Positions 19,391 through 31,365 are shown, counted from the stretch's first letter. The stretch: 64,000 nt of DNA from Pelagerythrobacter aerophilus (GCF_003581645.1 NZ_QXFK01000005.1:29492-93491); one strand, 5' to 3'. Notes: generated by a model from the sequence alone, not told the origin. Translations and numbers: made by a program.

Positions 19391-21325
19391 ATGCGTAATT
19401 ACTTGATTATCGGTGCAAGTCTCGTGGCGCTCGCCGCGCCGCTTCAGGCGCAGGAGAGCGACGATGCTGCGGCCGAAGCCCCGAAGATTTCGTCCGATCC
19501 CTTCGCCGACTTCCGGCCGGAGGAGACCGAGATCACCGTCACCGCCACCGGCACGCGGATCGAGATCGAGGACACCGGCCAGGCCGTGACCGTGATCGGC
19601 GAGGAGGAGATCCGCAGCATCCAGGGCGCCGACCTGACGCGTGTGCTCGAGAGGGTGCCGGGCCTCGCCGTCAGCCGTGACGGCGGCGTCGGTGCGGTCA
19701 CCAATGTCGGCCTGCGCGGCGCGGAGGGCGAGCAGCTTCTCGTCCTGATCGACGGCGTGCGGGTGGCCGATCCGGCCTCGCCCGGCGGCGGGTTCGATTT
19801 CGGCAACCTGCTCACCAGCAATCTGGCCAAGATCGAGGTGCTGCGCGGATCGAACAGCACGATCTGGGGCTCTGACGCGATCGGCGGGGTGATCGTCGCC
19901 TCGACCCGCGCGGAAAGCGGCCTGCAGGTGAGCGCCGAATACGGCGCGCGCGACACCGCCACTGGCGCCGTCTCGGGCGGGATCGGCGGCGATCGAGGCT
20001 TCCTCGGCGCTTCGGCCAGCTACTACACCACCGACGGTTTCTCGCAGGCCGCGAACGGGACCGAGGCCGACGGGTTCGAGCAGTGGACCGCCAGCGGGCA
20101 GGGCCGCCTCTATCTCTCGCCGAGCTTCGAGATCTTCGCGCGTGGCCGATGGGCCGAAGGCGACCTCGACCTCGACGGCTATCAGGCCGACTTCTCCTTC
20201 GGCGACACCGAGGATACGCAGCACACGCAGCAGTATTCGGGCTCCGCGGGCGCGATCTACGACACCGGCCCGCTGTTCGTCAGCGCGGCCTACTCGTTCG
20301 CCGACACCGAGCGGGTGAACCGCAATCCAGCGTCGGAGGAACCGACTTTCTCCAGCGACGGCCATTCGGACCGGGTCGAAATGCGCGGCGAGTGGCGCCC
20401 GATCGGTCCGCTGCTGGTCAACTTCGGCGCCGAGAACGAGTGGGAGGCCTTCAGCACGTCCAGCGAGGAGCGCCGGACCACGCGCATCTTCGGCGCCTAT
20501 ACCCAGCTCGGCATCGAGATGGGCCCGCTCGCCGCGCATGCCGGCGTGCGGCTGGACGACCACGCGCGCTTCGGCAGCGAGACGAGCTTCGGCGGCGACA
20601 TCAGCTATGCCCTGACCCGCGACCTGCGCCTGCGCGCGAGCGTGGGCGAGGGCTTCAAGGCGCCGACGCTCTATCAGCTCTTCTCCGACTACGGGAACCC
20701 GGCGCTCCAGCCCGAACGCAGCACCAGCTACGACATCGGCCTGATCCACGGCGACCGCTCGCTGACGAAGTCCCGCTTCTACGGCGCGCTCACCGCCTTC
20801 CGCCGCGACGCGCGCGACCAGATCGAGTTCGTGAGCTGCTTCAGTCCCGAGCGGCCCGAGTTCTGCGGCGAGCGGCCGAACGGCTTCTACGACAACACCG
20901 ACCGCGCCCGGGCGCAGGGCGTCGAAGTCGAACTCGGCGCGCGCCCGTCCGACCGGGTGACCACCCGCGCGGTCTATGCCTACGTCGACACCGAGAACCG
21001 CACCGCCGGCTCGGCCAACCAGGGCAACGTGCTCGCCCGCCGTCCGCAGCACGCTTTGACGCTGTCGGCCGACTGGCGCACGCCGCTCCGCGATTTCACC
21101 ATCGGCGGCGACGTGCGGATGGTCAGCGATTCGTTCGAGAACGCGACCAACACCACCCCGCTCGACGGCTACGCGCTCGCCTCGGTGCGCGCCTCGCTGC
21201 CCTTCGGCGAACGGTTCGAGCTGTTCGGCCGGGTCGAGAACCTGTTCGACACCGACTACCAGACCGCCGCCGGCTACGGCACGCCCGGCCGCAGCGCCTA
21301 CATCGGCGCCCGCGCGCAGTTCTGA
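19391..21325 (+). CDS. btuB: TonB-dependent vitamin B12 receptor, BtuB-like
   Basis: 644 residues from ATG 19391, with AGGAGG ten bases upstream. Signal peptide ending AQA-QE; TonB-box-like ETEITVTATG; plug domain (about residues 45-155, with LRGAEGEQLLVLIDGVR and EVLRGSNSTIWGSDAIGGVI); then a 22-stranded barrel ending in the typical terminal Phe (ARAQF). Outer-membrane import of cobalamin, energised by TonB-ExbBD. The riboswitch directly upstream strongly supports a B12 or corrinoid substrate over siderophore. No btuCDF are in the window. Confidence 0.93.
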   Translation: MRNYLIIGASLVALAAPLQAQESDDAAAEAPKISSDPFADFRPEETEITVTATGTRIEIEDTGQAVTVIGEEEIRSIQGADLTRVLERVPGLAVSRDGGVGAVTNVGLRGAEGEQLLVLIDGVRVADPASPGGGFDFGNLLTSNLAKIEVLRGSNSTIWGSDAIGGVIVASTRAESGLQVSAEYGARDTATGAVSGGIGGDRGFLGASASYYTTDGFSQAANGTEADGFEQWTASGQGRLYLSPSFEIFARGRWAEGDLDLDGYQADFSFGDTEDTQHTQQYSGSAGAIYDTGPLFVSAAYSFADTERVNRNPASEEPTFSSDGHSDRVEMRGEWRPIGPLLVNFGAENEWEAFSTSSEERRTTRIFGAYTQLGIEMGPLAAHAGVRLDDHARFGSETSFGGDISYALTRDLRLRASVGEGFKAPTLYQLFSDYGNPALQPERSTSYDIGLIHGDRSLTKSRFYGALTAFRRDARDQIEFVSCFSPERPEFCGERPNGFYDNTDRARAQGVEVELGARPSDRVTTRAVYAYVDTENRTAGSANQGNVLARRPQHALTLSADWRTPLRDFTIGGDVRMVSDSFENATNTTPLDGYALASVRASLPFGERFELFGRVENLFDTDYQTAAGYGTPGRSAYIGARAQF

Positions 21326-21335
21326 CCATGAAAAA

Positions 21336-21365
21336 AGCGCCCGGCCTCGCAGGAGGCCGGGCGCT
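21336..21365 (-). terminator. Rho-independent terminator of the M3 peptidase gene (possibly bidirectional)
   Basis: A perfect 13-bp stem (21336-21348 with 21353-21365) and GCAG loop lie between the convergent btuB and M3 peptidase genes. On the minus strand the stem is followed by a run of six T, the classical form; on the plus strand the following bases (GAATTCTTCTCC) are only weakly T-rich. Confidence 0.85.
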
Positions 21366-21394
21366 GAATTCTTCTCCGTAGAGAAAACGGCCGA

Positions 21395-23647
21395 TCAGTC
21401 GGCGTTGTCGCCCGTCGTCTCGGGCGGCAGCGGACCGTCAGACGTGGCGGGCTCCGCGGTCGGATCGTTGCCGACCAGGCCGCGGGCTTCGAGCATCGGC
21501 GTCACGTCCGGCTGGCGGCCGGCGAAGTTCTGGAACATCTCGAAGTAGTTCATCGTCCCGCCGCGGCTGAGCACGGTCTTGCGGTAGTGGTCGCCGTTGG
21601 CGCGGGTCAGGCCGCCGTTGTCGAGGAACCACTTGCGGCTGTCGCGGTCGAGCATCTCGGTCCACAGATACGAGTAGTACCCGGCGCTGTAGCCGGTGGG
21701 GCTCGAGAAGATGTGGTTGAAGTAGCTCGACCGGTAGCGCGGCGGCACCAGATCGACTTCCAGCCCCAGCTCCTCCAGCGACTGCCGCTCGAACGCGTCG
21801 ACTTCCTCCGGCGTGTCGATCGCCGCGGCCTGCTGCGGCGTCAGCGCGTGCCACTTCATGTCGAGCAGCGCGGCCTCGACCACTTCGCCGAAGTCGTAGC
21901 CCTGGTTGAACTTCGCCGCAGCCTCGATCTTCTGGATCAGCTCGGCCGGGATCGTCGCGCCGGTCTGGTAGTGCTTGGCGTAGTTGCGCAGCACCTCCGG
22001 ATAGGTCGCCCACAGCTCGTTCACCTGGCTCGGGTATTCGACGAAGTCGCGCGCAGTGGCCGTGCCCGAGAGCGAGGCGTACTTCTGGTCCGCGAAGAAC
22101 CCGTGCAGCGCGTGGCCGAACTCGTGGAACATCGTGTTGACGTTGTCGAAGCTGACGAGCTGCGGCTCGCCCTCGGCCGCCTTGGGGATGTTGAGCACGT
22201 TGTAGATCACCGGCTTGGTGCCGTAGAGATGGCTCTGCTCGACGAAGTTGCTCATCCACGCCCCGCCGCGCTTGCTCGGGCGCTGGTAGGGGTCGAAGTA
22301 GAAGATGCCGAGCTCGCTGCCGTCGGCGTCATAGACCGTGTAGGTCGTGACGTCCGGATGATAGACCGGCAGGTCGGTGCGCTTCTTGAAGCTCAGGCCG
22401 TAGAGTTTGTTGGCGGCGTAGAACACGCCGTTCTCGAGCACGCTGGTGATCTCGAAATACGGCTTCACCGCATTCTCGTCGATGTCGTACTTCGCCTTGC
22501 GGACTTTCTCGGCATAGCGATACCAGTCCCACGGCTGGACCTCGAAGTCGCCGCCTTCGGCCTTGATCTGCTCGTTGAGCATGCCCGCCTCGCGCCGCTG
22601 CGTCGCGGCGAGGGCGGGAACCATCTGCTGCATGAAGTCGAGCGCGGTCTTCGGGTTCTCCGCCATGCGGTCGTACATGACGTAGCTCGCCCAGTCGGGC
22701 TGCCCGAACAGCGCCGCTTTCTTCGCGCGCAGCTCGGCGATCTCGGCCAGCAGCGTACGCGTGTCGTTCGCCCCGCCGCGATCGGCCCGGTGGACGCTGT
22801 TCATGAACAGCTTCTCGCGCGTGGCGCGGTTCTCCATGTCGGGCAGGAGCGGCTGCTGCGTCGTGTTCTGCAGCGCGATCACGTACTTGCCGGGCAGACC
22901 TCGCTCGACACCGAGCTTGGCCGCGGCTTCGATTTCGGACTGCGAGAGACCGGCGAGCTCGGCCGGATCCTCGACCACCAGCGCACCGGCGACAGTCGCT
23001 TCGCGCACCTTCTGGGAGAACTCGGTGGTCAGCTCGGACAGGCTCGAGTTGATCGCCTTGACCTGTTCCTTCTGCGCCGGGGTCAGCAGCGCGCCGGCGT
23101 GGACCATCTGCTCATAGGTTTCCTCGAGCAGCTTGGCGTCTTCCGGAGTCATGCTCATCGCGGCGCGGTTGTCGTAAACCGCCTTGACCCGCTCGAACAG
23201 TACGGGGTCGAGCGTGATCGCGTCCGAATGCTGCGACAGCTTCGGCCCCATCTCGGCCTGGACCGCGTCGAGCGTGTCGTTGGTGTTGGCCCCGGTCAGC
23301 GCGAAGAACACCGTGGCGACGCGGTTCAGCATCTGGCCCGAGGTCTCGAGCGCGACGATCGTGTTCTCGAACGTCGGCGCCTCGGGGTTGGTCTTGATCG
23401 CCTCGATCTCGGCGCTGTGGATTGCCATCGCCTGCTCGAACGCCGGCTTGTAGTCGCTGTCCTGGATCTTGGTGAAGTCGGGCGCGTGGAACGGCAGCGT
23501 GCTCGGCTGCGCGAAATAGCCGGTCGCCTCGGGAACGGCGGCGGCGGGCGAGCTATCGCTGGCGGACTGCACGTTACCCTCCTGCATGGTCGAACAACCC
23601 GCGAGCGCGAACGCAATGGCGGTGGTGGCCAGAATATGGGCCTTCAT
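21395..23647 (-). CDS. M3 family metallopeptidase (peptidyl-dipeptidase Dcp-like), lipoprotein
   Basis: 750 residues. The N-terminus MKAHILATTAIAFALAGCST is a lipoprotein signal (lipobox ALAGC), so this is an exported form. The zinc-binding motif HEFGHALH with the downstream glutamate region identifies family M3 (Dcp/oligopeptidase A). It trims dipeptides or small peptides in the periplasm. The start at 23647 is supported by GGAGAG upstream; a longer frame (23683) lacks a signal peptide start. The C-terminus carries an acidic/Pro-rich tail after the catalytic domain. Confidence 0.93.
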   Translation of the reverse strand: MKAHILATTAIAFALAGCSTMQEGNVQSASDSSPAAAVPEATGYFAQPSTLPFHAPDFTKIQDSDYKPAFEQAMAIHSAEIEAIKTNPEAPTFENTIVALETSGQMLNRVATVFFALTGANTNDTLDAVQAEMGPKLSQHSDAITLDPVLFERVKAVYDNRAAMSMTPEDAKLLEETYEQMVHAGALLTPAQKEQVKAINSSLSELTTEFSQKVREATVAGALVVEDPAELAGLSQSEIEAAAKLGVERGLPGKYVIALQNTTQQPLLPDMENRATREKLFMNSVHRADRGGANDTRTLLAEIAELRAKKAALFGQPDWASYVMYDRMAENPKTALDFMQQMVPALAATQRREAGMLNEQIKAEGGDFEVQPWDWYRYAEKVRKAKYDIDENAVKPYFEITSVLENGVFYAANKLYGLSFKKRTDLPVYHPDVTTYTVYDADGSELGIFYFDPYQRPSKRGGAWMSNFVEQSHLYGTKPVIYNVLNIPKAAEGEPQLVSFDNVNTMFHEFGHALHGFFADQKYASLSGTATARDFVEYPSQVNELWATYPEVLRNYAKHYQTGATIPAELIQKIEAAAKFNQGYDFGEVVEAALLDMKWHALTPQQAAAIDTPEEVDAFERQSLEELGLEVDLVPPRYRSSYFNHIFSSPTGYSAGYYSYLWTEMLDRDSRKWFLDNGGLTRANGDHYRKTVLSRGGTMNYFEMFQNFAGRQPDVTPMLEARGLVGNDPTAEPATSDGPLPPETTGDNAD

Positions 23648-23778
23648 CGTCTCTCCAATCTCTGTTTCGAACCGCACCGGCACGGCGTGCCTGACATGCG
23701 ACGGAATCTTCCTGCGCCCGCTTCAACCGGAGATTGAGGGCGAATGCAAGGGCTTGGCCGAGGCAGGACTGCCCGGGG

Positions 23779-24312
23779 TCAGCCGAGCGCGAAATCCTCC
23801 AGCCGCTCGTAATCGGAGCCGTAGGGCGTCAGCCGGCTCTCGTAGAGCGCGAAGCTCTCCACCCGCCACGGCCCGGCCGAAAGCAGGGCATTGTCCGCCA
23901 GCCAGCCCCCGATCGGCCCACTGCCGCTGTTGAGCCGGGCGAGCGTGACATGTGGCACGAACTTGCGCGTCTCCGGCGGCAGACCCGCGGCGCGGCATGC
24001 CCGCTCGACCCGCCGCTGGAGCACCGCCAGCGGCTCGCTCGGCGCGATCCCGGCCCACAAGGTATGCGGCCGCCCCTTGCGCTCGAAGTGCCCGACGCCG
24101 CGAATCTGAAGATCGAACGGCTCCCCTTCGATCCGCGACAGCGCGGCGACCAGATCCTCCCCCTGCCGCGGATCGAGCTCGCCCGCGAACCGCAAGGTCA
24201 GATGAAGCTGCTCCTCCGACTGCCACCGCGCCGCCTCGATCTCGTCCATGGTATCGAGGAGGGTGTCGGTGATCTCGATCGGCAAGGGCAGGGCGGCGAA
24301 CAGGCGGTGCAT
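23779..24312 (-). CDS. thpR: RNA 2',3'-cyclic phosphodiesterase (2H superfamily)
   Basis: 177 residues. The two 2H motifs are HLTL (His37) and HVTL (His121), spaced as in ThpR/LigT. The protein starts MHRLFAALPLP, the usual ThpR beginning. It opens 2',3'-cyclic phosphate ends of RNA; the reverse 2'-5' ligation is seen in vitro for the family. The longer open frame upstream to 24381 adds basic sequence without conservation. Cytoplasmic. Confidence 0.93.
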   Translation of the reverse strand: MHRLFAALPLPIEITDTLLDTMDEIEAARWQSEEQLHLTLRFAGELDPRQGEDLVAALSRIEGEPFDLQIRGVGHFERKGRPHTLWAGIAPSEPLAVLQRRVERACRAAGLPPETRKFVPHVTLARLNSGSGPIGGWLADNALLSAGPWRVESFALYESRLTPYGSDYERLEDFALG

Positions 24313-24385
24313 GGGGGCGGCCTTAGCAGGTCGTGACCGGGGTCGCATCCCGAGTGGTTGGCGCATTCCAGGCCAGCCCACCCAA

Positions 24386-24447
24386 CCCCTCCCGCAAGCG
24401 GGAGGGGGGAAGTCAATCGCCCCAACCCCTCCCGCTTGCGGGAGGGG
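24386..24447. repeat. Two CCCCTCCCGC palindromes (dispersed repeat family)
   Basis: 24386-24407 (CCCCTCCCGC-AA-GCGGGAGGGG) and 24426-24447 (CCCCTCCCGC-TT-GCGGGAGGGG) are perfect 10-bp inverted repeats. The second is followed by AGCGAGACTGGG and, a little later, CGCAGCGGGGTGGG. The same palindrome and the same trailing sequence recur at 29703-29724 and 30224-30245, so this is a dispersed REP-like family. It fills most of the thpR/HdeD gap. Confidence 0.85.
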
Positions 24448-24523
24448 AGCGAGACTGGGTCTGCACAGCAGGCCCTAGTCGCAGCGGGGTGGGCCCGGTG
24501 CCGGTGCCGCAGACGAAACTACG

Positions 24524-25162
24524 CTATGACCCCCCGTCGCCATTCGCCGCGTTCGCCCCGCGCTCACGCCCATAGCGCCGCAGGCGGAAGGCCAGCACCA
24601 GCAGCGCTACGCCGGCGATCAGCGCCCACACGCCGATCATCCAGGCGACCGACAGCAGCGTCGGGGTCGGTGCGACCATCAGCAACACGATCAGGCCCAC
24701 GCCCAGCAGCACGGTCAGCGCGCCGGACGCGATCAGCAGCCATTCGCCCTCGATCGCGCGGCGCAGGCGCCAGGCGGCGACGATCTGCAGCACGCCGCTC
24801 GCCACCGCCCAGCCGGCGATCAGCGCGATCGCGGTGAGGGCATAGGCAAGGGTGCCGAGCCCCGGGAACAGCACGAACGCCACGCCCACCGCGATCCCCA
24901 GCACGCCGGCGAGGATCAGCGCCCACCAGCGCTCCTCCTTCCGCCGCGCCCCGCGCACGCCGCTGGCGAGGGCGAAGACCCCGTCGACGAAGCAGTAAAT
25001 CGCAAAGACCAGCGCGAACGCGAACAGCGCCGGGCCGGGAAAGGCGAGCGACAGCACGCCCAGCACCAGCAGCAACACGCCGCGCAGCGCGAACCAGCCC
25101 CAGTTGCGGGCGGGGAGACGGTCGGTGAAATCAGCCGTGGTGGAATCGCTCGCGGTGGCCAT
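24524..25162 (-). CDS. HdeD/DUF308 family membrane protein
   Basis: 212 residues from MATASDSTTADF. Six hydrophobic helices in three hairpins, each with glycine-rich packing (VLLLVLGVLSLAFPGPALF, AGVLGIAVGVAFVLFPG, SGALTVLLGVGLIVLL), which is the HdeD/DUF308 pattern. E. coli HdeD is linked to acid-stress resistance at high cell density; here the role is inferred only. GAAGAGGG upstream of ATG 25162 supports the start; the frame up to 25321 is not needed. Inner membrane. Confidence 0.88.
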   Translation of the reverse strand: MATASDSTTADFTDRLPARNWGWFALRGVLLLVLGVLSLAFPGPALFAFALVFAIYCFVDGVFALASGVRGARRKEERWWALILAGVLGIAVGVAFVLFPGLGTLAYALTAIALIAGWAVASGVLQIVAAWRLRRAIEGEWLLIASGALTVLLGVGLIVLLMVAPTPTLLSVAWMIGVWALIAGVALLVLAFRLRRYGRERGANAANGDGGS

Positions 25163-25329
25163 GGTGCCCTCTTCCTTCGGCAAAACCCCTTCGGAAAGCC
25201 AATGTGCCGGCGCGGCGCGGGTTCCGCAGGCGTTGCAAGTGAGGGTGCGGCTGACCATATCCCCGGTGCACCGGCTCGGCGCGTCACACCCTCTTGACCC
25301 GAGCGAACGTTTCAGGAACACGGCACTTC

Positions 25330-28257
<2,928 letters not shown>

Positions 28258-28343
28258 ATCCTCTTCATCGTCTCGCGACGGGGAGTGGTGGAGGGCCAAT
28301 CTCGCGCAAAGACGCGAAGGCACGAAGCGTGTAGGACATCGGC

Positions 28344-28901
28344 ATGAGCGAAAGCCTCTACCGCCCCGAGTTTGAAGCCGCGCTGCGGCTCCTGGCGCAG
28401 GTCAGCGAGGCGATGGTCGCCCGCGGTCTGCGCCGTCCAATACTCGTCGGCGGCGCGGCGGCGGAATTCTATTCGCAGAGCGCGATAAGCACCGGTGATT
28501 TCGACCTCTGCACCCTACGCCAGCCGGAGCTGGAAGAGGAGATGATGAAGCTCGGCTTCGTCCGGCCTTCCGGCACCGGGCAGATGCTGAAGGGCTGGAT
28601 TCATCCCGACCTGAAACTCGGGTTCGAGGTCGTCGCCGATACCCCGCTGGACGGTGCCGCGGACCCGGCGACGCTGGTTCTGGTCGAGAACACCGGAGCG
28701 GGGGCCTTCGTCGTGATCTCGGTCGAAGACCTGATCGCCGACCGCATGGGCCAATACGCCTCGCGCAGCGCGCCCGACCGGCTCGCCCAGGCGCGCACAC
28801 TGTTCGCGCTTCAATCCTCGCTTGATCGCGCCTATCTTGACCGCCGCATCCGGGAAGAGACAGGAGGCGACTATGGCATCGAAGCGCTCGAGCACGGCTG
28901 A
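28344..28901 (+). CDS. Nucleotidyltransferase-fold-like protein (unknown role)
   Basis: 185 residues. The stretch ILVGGAAAEFYSQSAISTGD followed by FDL resembles the GG...DxD core of the minimal/AbiEii-type nucleotidyltransferase fold (here Gly-Gly near residue 34 and Asp-Phe-Asp near residue 52). It then has ISVEDLIADRMGQY, similar to the helix that follows in such proteins. Its end overlaps a small basic-protein gene by 29 bases, suggesting a two-gene cassette. I do not recognise a named family, and the nucleotidyltransferase reading is by eye. The ~85 bases before it contain an A/G-rich stretch (CGCAAAGACGCGAAGGC) of a type often found beside mobile small genes. Confidence 0.6.
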   Translation: MSESLYRPEFEAALRLLAQVSEAMVARGLRRPILVGGAAAEFYSQSAISTGDFDLCTLRQPELEEEMMKLGFVRPSGTGQMLKGWIHPDLKLGFEVVADTPLDGAADPATLVLVENTGAGAFVVISVEDLIADRMGQYASRSAPDRLAQARTLFALQSSLDRAYLDRRIREETGGDYGIEALEHG

Positions 28902-29067
28902 CGGCTGGACCGGCCGCCGCCTCGACATGCCCGAATTCGCCCGCCAGCTCGCCGCCCGCAAGGCCGCGCTCGGCTTGCCCGACCCGCCGCGCAATGCGGG
29001 AAAAAGCCGCACCGCCAGCAAGCGCGCACTGCTAAGGGCGATCGAGGAGAGCGGCGGGGAGTGGTGA
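28873..29067 (+). CDS. Small basic protein overlapping the preceding gene
   Basis: 64 residues from ATG 28873, with a perfect AGGAGG six bases upstream and inside the end of the preceding gene. Composition is basic and Arg/Lys/Ala-rich (MPEFARQLAARKAALGLP, then SKRALLRAIEES). No recognised domain. The strong ribosome site and 29-base overlap make it likely to be translated and coupled to the neighbour. It could be a partner or antidote of the upstream protein; this is inference only. Confidence 0.6.
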   Translation: MASKRSSTADGWTGRRLDMPEFARQLAARKAALGLPDPPRNAGKSRTASKRALLRAIEESGGEW

Positions 29068-29095
29068 GCCAGGCGAGGGTCCTGCGTTCCCGCAG

Positions 29096-29620
29096 TCAAA
29101 CGCCATATCGTTTGTTGCCGCCGGATGTAATGCAATAGCGTCCGCCGCGAGGGCCAATGCACACGTTGCTACCACTGCAAGGGCAATTGCCGCCATAACT
29201 TCGCAGCGGAGGAGTGTATCTCGGGCGCGGTGCGGGGCGAGTGCGCGAAATATAATCGCTTGAAACCCACACGTCTCCACCAGGGGCTTTGACTTGCGTC
29301 CAGGTCCCGGACCGCTGAATAATCTGGACGGACGTGCGGTGGGGTATGGTGGCAATTACGCTACCTCGCCGTGATGGCTCCGACCGTCCGTTTAACGAGT
29401 TCGCTGTCACGTAGACTGTGTCGCCGCCATCGAATGTTAGGTTGTTGCCGCCTGGCGGTGCGCGCGTCGGTTCGGGGAAGTCATCGGCCAGGCCCATGGG
29501 AGCATCGTTCGCTCCCACGCTGTCAGCCGCGTCTTCGTCAGAGCACTGGCCGAGGACCGATATGCCCAATACGATGGCCAACAACCATCCCAGCCCCTTT
29601 GCACTTGCCGATCGTGCCAT
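29096..29620 (-). CDS. SH3-domain protein with PBCV-adaptor-like C-terminus
   Basis: 174 residues. N-terminal hydrophobic anchor (GLGWLLAIVLGISVLGQC, possibly a lipoprotein or single membrane helix), a low-complexity linker, a bacterial SH3 domain (VTANSLNGRSEPSRRGSVIA through GGDVWVSSDYI, about residues 70-125), then a Cys-rich tail GNCPCSGSNVCIGPRGGRYC and GNKRYG. The tail resembles the short GPRGG-x-Y...GxKxY motif of the PBCV-specific basic adaptor domain. It is probably exported and binds cell wall or a surface partner. ATG 29620 follows GGGGGAG. Convergent with the preceding small gene (28 bases apart). Confidence 0.72.
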   Translation of the reverse strand: MARSASAKGLGWLLAIVLGISVLGQCSDEDAADSVGANDAPMGLADDFPEPTRAPPGGNNLTFDGGDTVYVTANSLNGRSEPSRRGSVIATIPHRTSVQIIQRSGTWTQVKAPGGDVWVSSDYISRTRPAPRPRYTPPLRSYGGNCPCSGSNVCIGPRGGRYCITSGGNKRYGV

Positions 29621-29702
29621 CTGACTCCCCCCGGCGAATAATGAACCAAAACCGACATCATGCAAGTCGCAGCGGATCGGGGTTGACTGGGCCCACCCCT
29701 GG

Positions 29703-29724
29703 CCCCTCCCGCGAGCGGGAGGGG
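29703..29724. repeat. CCCCTCCCGC palindrome
   Basis: CCCCTCCCGC-GA-GCGGGAGGGG, a perfect 10-bp inverted repeat of the same family as those at 24386-24447 and 30224-30245. It lies in the ~285-bp gap between the SH3 protein gene and the small membrane ORF. The rest of that gap shows no other gene. Confidence 0.85.
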
Positions 29725-29905
29725 AGGGCACAGCGTGTCGGCGTCGGGCGGGTCGTGTGCCGATCGCCTCGCGTCCCGCCTCCTACCCGAATTAATTAGC
29801 CAGCACCCCCAATCTCCGGTACACCCCTCCCATCGCCGGCAACACTCCTGGCCGCCGGCGCTCGAGAGACTTGGATAAGCTCCCGCCACAAACCGGAGCA
29901 CAACC

Positions 29906-30040
29906 ATGTCCCCGATTTTCATTACCGCCTTTGTCGCCATCGCCGCCGTCTTCCTCGCGCTTGCGCTGGCGGTGTCCGAGTGGCTCGTCCGCCGCGGGCG
30001 CCGCAGGGGGGATGGGGACGACACCTCCGCCACCCTCTGA
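29906..30040 (+). CDS. 44-residue single-helix membrane peptide
   Basis: ATG 29906 to TGA 30040. The peptide has one strong hydrophobic segment (ITAFVAIAAVFLALALAV), then WLVRRGRRRGDGDD, a positively charged tail that predicts N-out/C-in insertion. GGAG stands about ten bases before the ATG. Too short for most gene callers. It precedes the broken helix-turn-helix gene by ~120 bases in the same direction, and the two may form a unit. No family recognised. Confidence 0.5.
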   Translation: MSPIFITAFVAIAAVFLALALAVSEWLVRRGRRRGDGDDTSATL

Positions 30041-30223
30041 TCTCGCCGGCCCGCGCCTCCCGCACGCGCCGCGGGCCCGCGCAAAAAACCGTTTTCCTAC
30101 ATGCCCCGTTTCTGCATAAAGACTCAGTTCTCTCTTTGTTCCATAAGGAGTAGAACCGATGACCGACCAGCCGCTCGACCGCTTTACGCTCCCCGGCGAC
30201 ATTCCCGATCCGTGTGACAGCGC

Positions 30224-30330
30224 CCCCTCCCGCGAGCGGGAGGGGAGCGAGACTTGCCGCAGCGGGGTGGGTTCCGAGGGGCCGCCTGAGGACAGGCCCA
30301 CCCCTAACCCCTCCCGTAAAGGGGAGGGGG
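30224..30330. repeat. CCCCTCCCGC repeat element inside a reading frame
   Basis: A perfect palindrome (30224-30245) followed by AGCGAGACTTG and CGCAGCGGGGTGGG, which matches the sequence after 24447. A second, imperfect palindrome (CCCCTCCC-GTAAA-GGGGAGGGG) follows at 30308-30329. The element is translated in the frame that starts at 30159, giving the low-complexity peptide SREREGSE ... NPSRKGEGD. Confidence 0.8.
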
Positions 30331-31365
30331 ATGACCGCGTCCCCCTGCAGGACTGGCTCGCGCGCGGACTCCGGCATCCGGCGGGGCGCGGGTGGGAGCC
30401 TGAGCCTGCCACCGAAGTTGCAGGCGCTCCGCTCTCCGACGCCGCGCTCAACGCCCGGCTCGCCGAATACGGTGTCGCGCTCAGGCCGGAGCCCGGCAGC
30501 AAGCCGTGGCCCGGCGGATGGCTGCCGGACGATCCGCCGGCGGCGATCGAGACGAGGGAGGCGGCCGATCCCTTCGCCCATTCGCGCGTGTTCGATACCG
30601 CGCGGCGGGTGCGGTTCCTCGACGCGCTGGCGACGTGCGGCGAAGTGCGCGCGGCCGCGGCGCGGGTCGGGGTGAGCCGCGAGACCGCCTATCGCGCGCG
30701 GCGGCGCCATCCCGAATTCGCGCGGCTGTGGGAGGCGGCGCTGGTCCACGCGCGCGCAGGCCGAGGCGGAGCTCGCCACCCGCGCGCTCCACGGCATCGA
30801 GGTGCCGGTCATCGTGCGCGGCGAGCACGTCGCCACCTCGCGCAAGCACGACGCGCGGCTGCTCCTCGCGCACCTCGGCCGGCTCGACCGGGGGGGGGGA
30901 GCAGGACCATGCCGCCGCCGCGCGCGCCGAGCGGTTCGACGAGTTGCTCGCGGTGCTGGCCGGGCACGCGCCGCCCGAGGATCTGGCCGGGGCGGCCCGC
31001 GCGCGCGACCCCTACGGCCTCGCGGCGCACGCGGACCTGCCGCCGACGCGCGAGGAGTGCCTCGCCCATGTCCGCGACCGCACGCTCGACCTCTTCGCCG
31101 AGCCCGACGACCGGTGGGACCTGTGGGACGATGCCGGCGAGGGCGGAGCGGAGGACGACCACGCCGGGGAGGACCCGCCCGATCCGGCCGCGGAGGAAGC
31201 CCTGCGCGCCGAGGAGGAACACCACGCCGCCCGCTGCGCCGCCGTCGCCAGCGCCGAAGCGGAAGCCGCCGCACGCTACGACGCCTGGCAGGCGCAAGGT
31301 CTGGCGAGGCTCGACGCGATCCTGGGCGAAAGGGCGCCCGGCGGAGAGGAAGCGAACGACCCCGA

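Noticed and set aside
19100..21052. 650-codon open frame opposite btuB and its riboswitch
   Set aside because: Antisense to a clear TonB receptor and a structured RNA; no conserved motif.
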